Assembly (NCBI GenBank): GCA_030761205.1 | Contig: JAULJL010000003.1 | Coordinates: 33,390,301 to 33,454,300, forward strand | From: Fremontodendron californicum | Taxonomy: Eukaryota > Streptophyta > Magnoliopsida > Malvales > Malvaceae | Length of the DNA: 64,000 bases | Direction: 5' to 3' | Shown: piece after piece, positions 31,801-42,980 of the stretch | Layout: each line of letters opens with the position of its first letter | Position numbering within the stretch: position 1 is the stretch's first letter | Position numbers and translations under genes: made by a program | Notes under the pieces: model-generated | What the model was told of the DNA's origin: nothing | What the model saw: only the letters and a program-made list of their open reading frames with translations | Databases searched by the model: none

Positions 31801-34332
31801 ATATTATATATATTAAAAGTTCACTTAAAAGCTACTTGTTATCTTAAATTAAATATAATTTTATATTTTTTTAGTTAAACTTAAGTCATTAACTTAATCT
31901 TTGAGATGTAGAACATGTTTATCAGAAGCAACTTAGCTTGCAAACTTTAATTAATTTTCGAACAAATCAAAATACACTATCTTTCAAATTTTCAAAAATC
32001 ATATTTTTATTATTTAAACCTATAATCTATGTATAACACACCTACACCTGAATTAAAAAATTATAAAATATAATTAAAAGCAAATAATAAATTTAAATTA
32101 ATATATGAGTTTTAAAAACACAATTAAGTATCACTCGAAAGTTATTGTAAATAAAATTTACCATCATTTAATATAATCATATTTTTAAAATGCAAAAAGA
32201 AAAAAAAAATTAATTTCTTATCCAACCAAAATTATAGATAAATATTTAACATAATCTTACACAACAATTAAATTACAAAAAGTAATAGTTTTCGAACCAT
32301 CAAAACAATTTACTTTAATAATAAAATTAGACGAAAAGCATTTTAAAATATTGTAAATTTTGACAGCAACATCATTATCAATGACAGGAATTAAAGTATA
32401 TTCATCTAAAAGGCAAGCTGTATTTTTAAAAAAATTACACCTTATATAATATAATTTATCTTTTTCTCTTAAATTATCACTATAATAAGTATAAACAAAA
32501 TGTTATTTACCAAAACACCAATATAAGATAAATATACTAAAAACTAGCTAATTTGTTTAAACAAAAGTTTCAAAGTTTTTTTGAATACATTGTAGGTTTT
32601 TGTTTTTTCTGCCTTTTTTTTTTCTTTAGTTATTAACTCTAAATAAGATATATCTATTGATATCAACATAACATTTGAGATTGATTGTATCTTTAAGACA
32701 AAATCAAACAAGAATAACTTATTTATTAATATATAATTATATCACTAAATATCAACTTATAATAGATGGAAAAAATCAAATACATGCATACCACTTTTAA
32801 CTTTGTCTTATCTTTTAGTTGTTAGCTTTATATATGACCATTCTTTTAGCTGCAGTATTATATTTGAATTTTATTTTATCTATTAAACCATAAAACAATC
32901 AGGAACAAAATAAATCAATTCATAAGAAACATGCTACAGCTAAATAAAATATTATAACATTATTATAGTATAAAAAACAAGTTATTTACCAAAATACAAA
33001 TATAAGATAAAAATATTAGAAATTAGCTAATTTGTTTAAATAAAGGTTTAAAAGAAATTTTTAACATAATAGGTATCTGCTTTTTCTGCTTTCTCTTTTT
33101 CTTTAATTATTAGCTCTAAAGATTATATATCAATTAATATTAACATGACATTTGATATTGATTATTCCTATAAGATTTGTATAGATATATAATTGAATCA
33201 CTAAATTTATGTAAGTTAAATTTATAATGAGTTGTAAAAACACACTTAAATATCACTCGAAAGTTATTCTTAATAAATTCCACCATTATTTATAATCAGA
33301 TTTCTAAGAACGCAATTTTTTTTCAGTTTCTTATATAAGCAAGATTACAAATAAATATTGAAAATAAATTTCGAAATTAATAAATTTTAAAAATAAATCA
33401 TTTATGAATATATAATTTTATTACTAAATTTGTAAAAGTTTAGTATATAAAAGTTTCTATAACAAGCAAATTAAGCAAAATCTAAATGATTATTTTTGCA
33501 CAAATCTTACACAAGACTATATAAAAGTTCACTTAAAAGCTTTAAGAGACAAGTAAACATCTTTACTCGTTATCTTACATTAAAGATAATTTTATTTTTT
33601 TTAGCAACTCAAATTATTAACTTTATCTTCAAGATTTAAAACACGTCTATTAGCGATGAGAAGCCACTTAACTTCCAAATTTCCATCAATTTTTGAAAAA
33701 ATCAAAATATAGTATTTTTCAAATTTCTAAATATTATATTTTTATCATTAAAAGCCAACAACCCATGTATAATACACCTACACATTAATAAAAAAAATTA
33801 CAATTTCAAAATTAGAAATAAATAATAAATGTAAATTAATATAATTAATTATAAAAACACACTTAAATATCACTCGAAAAGCATTCTCAATAAAATTCCA
33901 CCATAATTAAATATAATTAGATTTATGAGAAGGCAAAAAAAAGATTAGTTTCTCATCAAACCAAAATTATAAATATATATTAAATATAATTTTTAACAAC
34001 AATCAAATTGTAAGAATAAGTCATGTATGAATATTTAATTGAATCACTAAATATAAACCTACCATAGAAGGGAAAAAAAATCAAATACATATATATCACT
34101 TTTACTTTAGTCTCATCTTTAGTTGTTAGCTCTAGATAAGAATGTTGCTTTGATTGCAACATAATTTTATTAAACTTTAAGCATAAAATAATCAAGAATA
34201 AATCAATTTATAAGAACCATGCTAGAGCTAGATGTAAAAATAACAATATTATGAAGCATAAACAAACATGTTATTTACCAAGACACCAATATAGGATAAA
34301 TATACTACAACCAAGTAACCACAAGAAAGTTA
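31801..34332. other. Long AT-rich repeat-like region, no gene
   Basis: Paragraph-length similarities recur within it. For example, AACACACTTAAATATCACTC-type strings occur near 32117, 33240 and 33856, and TTAGTTGTTAGCTCTA-type strings near 32815, 33105 and 34110. It appears to be an old, diverged tandem or nested repeat. No open frame is convincing. It abuts the truncated end of the left LTR. Confidence 0.55.
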
Positions 34333-35317
34333 GGTGCCGAAATTTTTTTTTTAAAAGAGAAGCGGGTGACCCGCGCGGATCCCGGGTCGATCCACGAGTC
34401 GACGCGCGGGTCTTCTGACCCGCTTCAGGGGGCTATAAATAGCCCCCTTTTTATTTTTTTTTCATTTTTTTTCTTCTTCTCTCTCTCCTCTTTTTTCTCT
34501 CTCGCCAGAACCCCTCCCAAACCCAGAATCCGACGGCCGGACCACCGCGTCGGCCGCCGTGCCTCGTCGTCGGCCGTCGTCCGCCGGCGGCCGATGGTCT
34601 TCAAACCTCGCAGCCATGGAGATTCCGATCTCCTCTTCTCGGATTCGGGCACCGTTTTGCCCGAATCTTGACAAAACTCCCTAGATCTGAGAAAGACTTT
34701 TCGACCCTCTTGGTTCTTTTTTTTTTCTTTTGTTTCTGTTTGGTTTTTTTTTGGTGTTTTGGTTTTTTTCCTTGCAGGGATCTGAATTGAAAGGGGGGGC
34801 TCGACCTGGTTTTTTTTAGGGGGTCCGATCTGGGTTTCAGACCCCGGATCTGGGGTTTTTGGTGAGGGGGGTCTCGATCTGGTTGAGGGGCCTCCTGCCT
34901 TTTTTCCTTTGAAGGTCCGAATCTGGGGGGTTTTTATGGAGGATGACGTGTTGGGCAGAGGGCTAGGGGTTGGGCAGTACAGGTGGGTGGCGTGTGCAAG
35001 GGAGATGGCAGTGGGTTGCTGTTGGGGTTGGTGGTGGCAGTGGGTAGGTTGTCAGGTGGCTAGGGTTTGGCGTGTGGTAGGGATCTGCAGGGGCTAGGGT
35101 TTTGTTTGGCTGGTGAGGGAGGGGGGCTCACGTGGGCAGGGGTAGGGTTATGGTTTTGGGCCAGTTGGGCCGGCTGAGTTGGGTTAGTTGGGGTTTGGGC
35201 TTGGCTCGGAGATTGGGCCTGGTTGGGTTTGCAGATTGGACCTGCTAAATAGCAGGCCCGATTGCAAATGGCCCGGGTCGGATTCGGATCAGACCCGGGC
35301 AAAAATTGGTTATTACA
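34333..35317 (-). repeat. Truncated 3' LTR of the gag-only element
   Basis: Aligns with 44936-45827 of the full LTR but lacks the other about 1.95 kb. It retains about 48 bp (after GGGTGACCCG) and about 51 bp (between GATCTGG repeats) that the other copy lacks; both indels lie between short direct repeats. It contains the palindrome at 34428-34447 centred on CTATAAATAG. Confidence 0.85.
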
Positions 35318-35332
35318 GCTGCCCCTCTTTGC
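35318..35332 (-). other. Polypurine tract of the gag-only element
   Basis: On the minus strand GCAAAGAGGGGCAGC directly precedes the LTR start TGTAATAACC, the expected position and composition for plus-strand DNA priming. It fixes the element's orientation together with the PBS and gag. Confidence 0.75.
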
Positions 35333-35414
35333 ACATTGCTGAGAATCAGGAATAGGGCAAAGACAATATAACCAATTTTGTCCGGTTATAGAGATCCATT
35401 TTTAGCGAGGCTCT

Positions 35415-36308
35415 ATCATTTGGGAAATAAATTGCTCTTCTAATCAGAGGCTCTATCACTTGGAAAAATAAATTGCTCCTCTAATCAGAGGCTCTACCAC
35501 TTGGAAAATAAATTGCTCCTCTCATCAGAGGCTCCATCACTTGGAAAATAAATTGCTCCTCTCATCAGAGGCTCCACAATTTTGAAAATAAATTGCTCCT
35601 CTCATCATAGGCTCCATAACTTTGAAAATAAATTGCTCCTCTCATCAGAGGCTCCACAACTTTGAAAATAAATTGCTCCTCTCATCAGAGGCTCCACAAC
35701 TTTGAAAATAAATTGCTCCTCTAATCAGAGGCTCCACAACTTTGAAAATAAATTGCTCCTCTCATCAGAGGCTCCACAACTTTGAAAATAAATTGCTCCT
35801 CTCATCAGAGGCTCCATCACTTGGAAAATAAATTGCTCCTCTCATCAGAGGCTCCACAATTTTGAAAATAAATTGCTCCTCTCATCAGAGGCTCCACAAC
35901 TTTGAAAATAAATTGCTCCTCTCATCAGAGGCTCCACAACTTTGAAAATAAATTGCTCCTCTCATCAGAGGCTCCACAACTTTGAAATCTAAATTGCTCC
36001 TCTCATCAGAGGCTCTACAACTTTGAAAATAAATTGCTCCTCTCATCAGAGGCTCCACAACTTTGAAAATAAATTGCTCCTCTCATCAGAGGCTCCACAA
36101 CTTTGAAAATAAATTGCTCCTCTTATCAGAGGCTCCACAACTTTGAAAATAAATTGCTCCTCTCATCAGAGGCTCTACAACTTTGAAAATAAATTGCTCC
36201 TCTCATCAGAGGCTCCACAACTTTGAAAATAAATTGCTCCTCTCATGAGAGGCTCCACAACTTTGAAAATAAATTGCTCCTCTCATCAGAGGCTCCACAA
36301 CTTTGAAA
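35415..36308. repeat. 40-bp tandem array, about 22 units, inside the retroelement
   Basis: The unit is AGGCTCCACAACTTTGAAAA + TAAATTGCTCCTCTCATCAG. Copies are near-identical in the middle and diverge at the left edge (CTCTATCACTTGG variants). A 1-bp length change occurs near 35987. Tandem arrays near the 3' LTR are a known trait of Tat/Ogre-lineage elements. Confidence 0.95.
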
Positions 36309-36529
36309 TTTAAAAACGAACTTCGAATTTTTGACAATGAGTTTGAACACAACTTAGATCATCACCTTACTTACTACCTTAGTCTTACGAAAGTGAAGAC
36401 TCATTCTGGATATCCCCCTCTCTTTCTCATTTAGTTTTGAAATTCCTTGTCAGATTCTTCGGATGCCGCCACTTGAATAATCATACCGAGGCTCGACCCT
36501 TCTTAAAATAACAAGTTTGACTTCGCAAG

Positions 36530-37195
36530 AATTGAAAATGGTACCCGGAGGTTTTTGAAAGCAGATACTTGGAGGTCAAAAAACGTTACTTCTTTGAAAG
36601 TGGTGCCCGGAGGTTTTATTCTTGACTTTGAGAATGATGCCCGGAGGTCTTTATCAATGATTTTTAGGAAAGTGCCCGGAGGTCTTGAAAACATAACTTT
36701 TGAGAATAATGCTCGGAGATCTTGAAACAGATGCCCGGAGGTCTTTAAAAATGTCTTTTCATTGAAAATGGCGCCCGGAGGTCTTATCCGTGGTTTTTGA
36801 GAATAATGCCCAGAGATCTTAAAACAGGTGCCCGGAGGTCTTTAAAAATGTCTTTTCTTTGAAAATGGCGCCCGGAGGTCTTATCTGTGATTTTTGAGAA
36901 TAATGCCCGGAGGTCTTAAAACAGGTGCCCAAAGGTCTTTAAAAATGTCTTTTCTTTGAAAATGACGCCCGGAGGTCTTATCTGTGATTTTTGAGAATAA
37001 TGCCCGGAGGTCTTATAAAAATTATCTTTTCTTTGAAAATGGTGCCCGGAGGTCTTAAAAGAGGTAACCCGGAGGTTTTAAAACAGATGCCCGGAGGTCT
37101 TCTTTTTTAATTTTCTTTTTCTTTTCTTGTGCCCGGAGGACTTAAGAGAGATAACCCGGAGGTTTTAAAAGAGGTGCCCGGAGGTCTTGGTGATC
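36530..37195. repeat. GCCCGGAGGTCTT interspersed array with 97-bp higher-order units
   Basis: The 13-mer GCCCGGAGGTCTT and variants occur about 20 times. From about 36771 three successive higher-order units start 97 bp apart (36771, 36868, 36965), each holding about three copies of the 13-mer in fixed order. The array lies next to the 40-bp array at the 3' side of the gag-only element. Confidence 0.9.
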
Positions 37196-37199
37196 ATAC

Positions 37200-39921
37200 C
37201 TGAAGATCTTTCACGATCATATCTTGGAAGGAAAATCTCACTGAATGTGCGAATTCGAAAATTTCAAGTAGTCAATGTCATGCATGAAATGTGAATGTCA
37301 TGCGAAGTCAGTGCATATGCCCCTGATGATGTATGTTCAAGTACCCACGAACAATGTACACATTTTACGACACGATGCAGATGCAAAACTTAATAAATAT
37401 GCGAATGTTCATGAATGATGCGAATGTTCCCAATTGTTTTTCCTGATCTTGGTTTAGCTTTTCCAAATCGTTTTTCCTCTTCGAAACAGAGTGTAGCCTG
37501 AAACGCTCGTGTCTCGTAAGAGATCAACCTTTTTCTTCACTTTGGAGCTATCTCTTTGCCCCGATAGTTTTTCAAATTTTTATCAACTGGAGTCCGAGTG
37601 TTCATTTCTTCTACCTCAATAGTTCCATACCTCATGCCAACATCGAAAATGGTTTCTTCCAAAAATATTTTCATTTATCCGCTTTTGCTTGCTTTTTTTT
37701 TTTTGAAAAATGTTTGCTTATCTACTGAATACTTTTGAGCTGAAAATGTCATTATCTGATATCCAAACCTCTTAAAAATTGATGACCACTATTAGAAGTT
37801 TTTCTTAGTGTTCATTCGGCTTTTTTTTTTTCAAATTCAATCGAAAGGCTTGGTACAACAAGATTTTGATTGATCCAAGGATACTTCACCACAGAAAAAA
37901 TGCATATCCTTTCTAGACTCACAAATGGAACAAATTTTATAGAACATGATTTTTTGGACTCAAACAAATTCAACCTTCTCTTAGTTTCCAAATCATGGTA
38001 TTTTGACAAACGTCAAGACTAGCTGGGATGTTCAAACTGGACAGTTAATTCTGGAAAGGAAAATGGTCTCAGTTTTTAAAGTCAAACCTACAAACGAGAG
38101 TTGACAGTTTTGGGATATTTTGGAATTCTCAGATGTTCCTCGATTTCTTCAGAATGACCTCTTCTTTTGTTATGGCCTTGACAATACCATAAACGGCACA
38201 GAAATTCTCCCATTTTACTCTAGACTGCCCATGTTGGGTTTTCACCCTAGAGTCTCCTTCTTTCCATTTTTTCATTCATTTTTTTTAAATGTTTCACCAT
38301 GCATTCAAGAAATCAAGACTTATCCAAAAAGATTTTTAACCAGAAAGGAAACCGAAGTCTCATGCATTTCTCTAAGAATAGACTCATCAATTTAAATGAC
38401 CATGCTCGATCAAAATGGTCTTTTCAAGGTACGTAATGTAGGCCGAGGTTCGAGGTACTGAAAGAAAAGATAAATAGGCCCAAACATGTGTTTAAGGTGA
38501 TCAAATCAAGGATCATTTCATGAGGAGGATTCTCTTCGAAACATTTGCCTTTGCTGAGCTTTTCTCTTTATCCGATGATTTTCATCCGTTCTTTTCTTCC
38601 TTGTCTATTTTTTTGCTTTCATTTTTCTTTTTATCTCCTTTTTTTTTTTGGCATTTCTATTTTGACAAGGTGAGCCCGTAGTCATTTGGAAGCTCAAATT
38701 TTTCTTTGATTCAAGGCATTCTTTTTTCGTTTTTGAACCAAGACTTCACTATCTGTGACATTTGAAAAGATCATTCCTCGCATCTGCCCCCTAGTGTGGA
38801 GGGTGATCCTTGATCAGGGTTGAAAGAACGAAAGTATTCATTAGGCTCAAAAGGGGTAGCAAAAGGATATTTTATAATTTGTGAAATGATGATGAAAGAT
38901 GGCCATTTTTCATCTCGAACACAAGCACGTAAATCGAAGAGTCATTCCTTAGAGGAAAATAATGAAAAGGTTTTTTCTTTCTTGAAACCATCTTGAATTT
39001 CATAAATGCATGATGTCACACTCGTTTTTCATTTTTTCTTTTTTTTTCATTTTTTTCTTTTTTTGATGCATTCTCCGAAAATTATTTCATCTTTATCCAC
39101 CACGCGTCTTCCATATCTACAAATGATGCACCATTTGATTGGTCATACAAATGAGACTTCGTATCATGACGAGGAACACCTTAAGTCTTTTTGGCTTTCC
39201 GAAGGGACAAGAAAGAATATGGCTCAAAAATAGCTTTTTTTTTCTAGGAATACGAGAAAATCAGGCTTAGTCATTGTTACCTGAGACGTTAATCATGAAG
39301 TGACGTTTGGGCAACTCTTGTTTTGTGGTTACGGAAAAGGATGTGAATGGTTTTGGCATAACCTTGACACACATCAATTTACCATAATCTAGATTCTTGA
39401 AAGAGGTTTCACTTGTTTGAGACACCAAAAAGCTCGGATTTTTCAAAAAGTTTGTTCCATTGCTCATAACCTAAACTAGGATCCGCATTTTTCTTATTGC
39501 ACTGACAGTGGTTTCTGAGATTCAACAATATATTATGGGAGCATTGACTGTTTCTGAACTCAAAAGATTCAAGGATGGGCAAGTCCGAAAGAGAGATGGA
39601 AGGATGTTGGGTCATTTCTAACATTGATCATCGATAATCTCAAGATATCTCATCATTTCTTAACATAGGAAAGATTTTTCTTTTAAGGACGCGCTCTTCA
39701 AAATCAATAATTTCCTTAATGTTTATTTTTGCAAATTCAAATTAAAACACGATAAACACAAAGCTTTTGAAATTCAAAATTTATTTATTTCATGTGGATG
39801 CCAACATAAGACAAGTGCTTTCATGATGAGGCATAAAACTACATGCATATTCCTCAATGCTTGTTGACATGCTTTAGAGGTAACCATTCTCATCCTCAAA
39901 ACCCGTGGCGAAGAAGTCGAT
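37200..39921. other. Non-coding interior of the gag-only element
   Basis: Between gag and the tandem arrays, where pol would be expected in an autonomous relative, I find only short open frames and no RT, integrase or protease motif. Sequence is moderately AT-rich with T tracts and ATGAATGATGCGAATGTTC-type short repeats near 37390-37440. Confidence 0.6.
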
Positions 39922-41415
39922 TTATGGCAATGCGGATTTCCACTGTTCGACTAGCTCTGGAGTCAAAATGCCATCGTGGACAAGACCTTCAATCTTTTCC
40001 TTCAGTTGTCTGCATTTTTCAGTTGAATGTCCAATTGCCTCCATGTGATATTCACACTTGCTGTGCGGGTCGTAACTCCTTACTGATGGGTTTGGAGCTG
40101 TTTTCAAAGGCACAGGGTTAAGGTATTGGTTCCTCATTAGTAATTGCAGCAGGTCGGAGATCGGGATTGAAAATTTCTCTTGGTTGCCCCACGGTCGTTT
40201 CTGGGAAGCAGGCCTAGTTGCAGGGGCTGGCATAGGATAAGGTGTTTGAATATCTGGAAGGTAAGGATAATGACTTGGAGAGACATTGGTAGAGTAACAT
40301 GATTGATATGGAGAGACCCGAGGATACAGAGTGAATTCTCCCATAGCCTGGACATGTTCCTCCTTCCTTTCAGGTGTCTCGTTTCTTTCGGCATTGGATG
40401 TCTCATCTCCTTCGAGTTTTCCGTTCTTGATAGCATTTTCAATCATCTCTCCTGAGGTTACCATATCTGCAAAATTCTTTGTGGCATTGCCAACGAGTCT
40501 ATCATAGTACGGAGCGTGCAATGTATTCACAAAAAGGACAGTAATTTCCTTTTGAGTCAGAGCCGGTCGTACTTGGGTGGCCATGTTCATCCACCTCTGA
40601 GCATATTCTTTGAAGCTCTCAGTGGCCTTTTTCCCCATATTTTGCAAGGTCAACCTATCTGGTGCCATGTCGATCATGTGCTTATACTGAGTCTTGAAAG
40701 CTTTTGCCAGATTTTTCCAAGAATGGATACAGCCCCGATCCAACTGATTATACCATCTAGCAGCCGATCCCGTTAGACTGTCTTGGAAGCAGTGGATTAA
40801 CAGCTTGTCATTGTTGGTGTAGCCAGCCATTTTCCAACAAAACATCATGATGTGGATTGATGGACATTTCGATCCGTCATACTTTTCAAATTCAGAGACC
40901 TTGAATTTTGGCGGAATCACCAAATCCGGGACCAAGCTGAGCTCATCCGGATCCATATTCCCGAAAATATCTATTCCTTCTATGACTTTGAGTCTTTCTT
41001 CAAACAGATCATACTTCTGTTGCACCTCTGTGTCTTCCACTTGCTTTGCCACACGTTTCTTCAGCTTTTCTTGTTCTAGTGAACCATCTTGGCTTGGAAT
41101 AACAACTGAGTCTGAGGGGTGAAGTTCCGAGTTCAATTGAAATTGTCCTTGGCCTTGTTGGCTTGGCAGGTAAATCGGATCTTCGTTGTTGTTTACTTGA
41201 GGTCGAGGTTCTCCCCTTATGATCGATCCTTCAGCAACCCATTTTCCTCGAGTCAGCCTAGTCATCATTTCAATCATCTTGTCTATTTGCTCGCGTGACT
41301 TCTCTTGAGATTTTATTATCTGTTCTCGTGTTTCTTGCTGAGATCTGGCTAACTGTTCTTGTAATTCTCTCTGTGCTCTTTCCACTCTATCCAGTCTATT
41401 TTGTTCATCCTCCAT
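39922..41415 (-). CDS. Gag polyprotein of the Tat/Ogre-like element
   Basis: 497 aa from the ATG at 41415 (MEDEQNRLDRVERAQRELQE); the frame extends further 5' but without ATG. A charged coiled-coil N-terminus (about 1-55, QEQLARSQQETREQI...) is followed by a retrotransposon gag domain at about 180-320 (KYDGSKCPSIH, DSLTGSAARWYNQL, FKTQYKHMIDMAPD, ESFKEYAQRWMNMATQVRPAL). A zinc-knuckle-like CEYHMEAIGHSTEKC (C-X2-H-X6-H-X4-C) lies near the C-terminus. Gag forms the virus-like particle. The frame is intact despite LTR divergence, which fits selection on gag or relatively recent activity. No protease domain follows. Confidence 0.9.
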   Translation of the reverse strand: MEDEQNRLDRVERAQRELQEQLARSQQETREQIIKSQEKSREQIDKMIEMMTRLTRGKWVAEGSIIRGEPRPQVNNNEDPIYLPSQQGQGQFQLNSELHPSDSVVIPSQDGSLEQEKLKKRVAKQVEDTEVQQKYDLFEERLKVIEGIDIFGNMDPDELSLVPDLVIPPKFKVSEFEKYDGSKCPSIHIMMFCWKMAGYTNNDKLLIHCFQDSLTGSAARWYNQLDRGCIHSWKNLAKAFKTQYKHMIDMAPDRLTLQNMGKKATESFKEYAQRWMNMATQVRPALTQKEITVLFVNTLHAPYYDRLVGNATKNFADMVTSGEMIENAIKNGKLEGDETSNAERNETPERKEEHVQAMGEFTLYPRVSPYQSCYSTNVSPSHYPYLPDIQTPYPMPAPATRPASQKRPWGNQEKFSIPISDLLQLLMRNQYLNPVPLKTAPNPSVRSYDPHSKCEYHMEAIGHSTEKCRQLKEKIEGLVHDGILTPELVEQWKSALP

Positions 41416-42980
41416 GGTTCCGGCCTGAAAAATGTCGTAGAGGTACGCAGTGATTCTTATACCTCTGATTTGGAAGAGAAATCCTTTCAAAGTTTTCAAA
41501 ACTAAACCGACTTCTTCTTATTCTCCAAGTGTGTTTCATGATGCATGAGCTATGAATGCCGTGAATGTAACACGATGCCCATATGATGCATGTAAAGAAT
41601 AAACAAATTAATGCATGAGTATGTACAATGAGTGACCATGTATGTCACGAATGCAAGACCTTATTGTTATGAATGCAATCATGATGTCGATATGATGCAT
41701 GTAAAGAATAAATAAATTGATATACTGGTATATATGGATAACGATCATGTATGTCACTAATGTATTCTACAATGAATGACCGTGCATGTTATAATTGCAA
41801 AATGATGCTAATTTGGTTTGTCTAAAGAATAAACAAATTAATGCACGAATATATACAGAAAATTATTCAATAATTAGATTAACATGATTTGGACTGAACT
41901 TACTTATTCAACAATTTCATTGCACAAACTTTGCCCCCAAATTCAATCCGCAAAAATTTTTTTTTTTTTTTTTTTTTTTTGAAAAATGTTTTTTTCGTAA
42001 AAATCAAAATATTATTTTCAAAAACCAATTTCTATCAAAAACTTTTGTGGTAGTGGGTCTTATTATAGCACAAATGTCCAAATGTTTATTCAACACTACC
42101 GGTTTGCAATTCTCATTTAATCGACAACAAGTGTTTATGCAATTTATCAAATGAGATTATTATCACCGTGAAATCAAAAATACAATTATAAATGTAAATG
42201 CTTTATTTACAAGTGCATCAATGCAGGTATTTGGGCCGTTTCGGTCACTTCCCACTTCGTGGTTTGAAAGTAAACAAAAGTAGTGAAAGGTAAGAAGCGT
42301 TCCTTCATGTGTCCTAATTTCGGGTGAACTTACAGACGTCGGATAAGGTAGGCTCTACCTAGGGAGAGTTTCTCACGGCATTCTAATATGAGGTTCGGAT
42401 TTGCAATCTAAAGGTCTTCAAATTGGTCCTCGCTGTCGCCTACGAAGGCTAGCAAGGCACCCCGATCCTTACCTATTATAGGCTTCCAAAGGAAAGGGTT
42501 CAATTCGAGCGAGAGATTTTTCGCTAGCCCGCGCGGAGATTATTATCTCTCGAGAGCGTAGGTACTTTCTCTCTCTAAAAGCGTTTCGCTAGCCCATGCG
42601 GAGGTTATTGCCTCTCGAGAGCGTAGGTACTTTACTTTTTCCTAAAGGGATGTAGCTCGGGTATAGAGCTTATGTATGAAATGCACGTGTCCGTGTGTGA
42701 GAAGGAACAAACAAACCTTCGACTACTTATTTACGACTCTTTATTCTAACATTCCACGATTATAAAAACATAAACGCCATAAAAAATATATATATGAATA
42801 AAGAATTAACAAATATCAAAGCGTAATTACAAGAAAAATAAAAATAAAGAAAGAAAGAAAGAAAGAAAATAAAGAAAATTAAAATTAAATACCGATTAAA
42901 TCCATTAATTCGAGATTTTAAAATAATACATGATCAATTTGTGGCTCGACTCTCAAAGCTCCCCAGTGGAGTCGCCAAGC
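41416..42980 (-). other. 5' leader and PBS of the gag-only element
   Basis: On the minus strand TGGCGACTCCACTGGGG (complement of 42961-42977) begins 3 nt after the LTR end; this primer-binding site is usual for Tat/Ogre-type elements. The leader contains a 65-bp duplication with starts near 42521 and 42586 (TCGCTAGCCC... and GAGAGCGTAGGTACTTT). Repeats of about 120-160 bp around TGATGCATGTAAAGAATAAA lie near 41583, 41693 and 41815. Confidence 0.75.

Noticed and set aside
34366..35302. Open frames in the GC-rich LTR (also 44529-45890)
   Set aside because: They repeat in both LTR copies, consist of Gly/Arg/Pro/Phe low-complexity residues and carry frame-changing indels between copies.
35415..36308. 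Regular 40-bp array considered as CRISPR-like
   Set aside because: The whole unit is repeated with no unique spacers, and it lies inside a plant retroelement.
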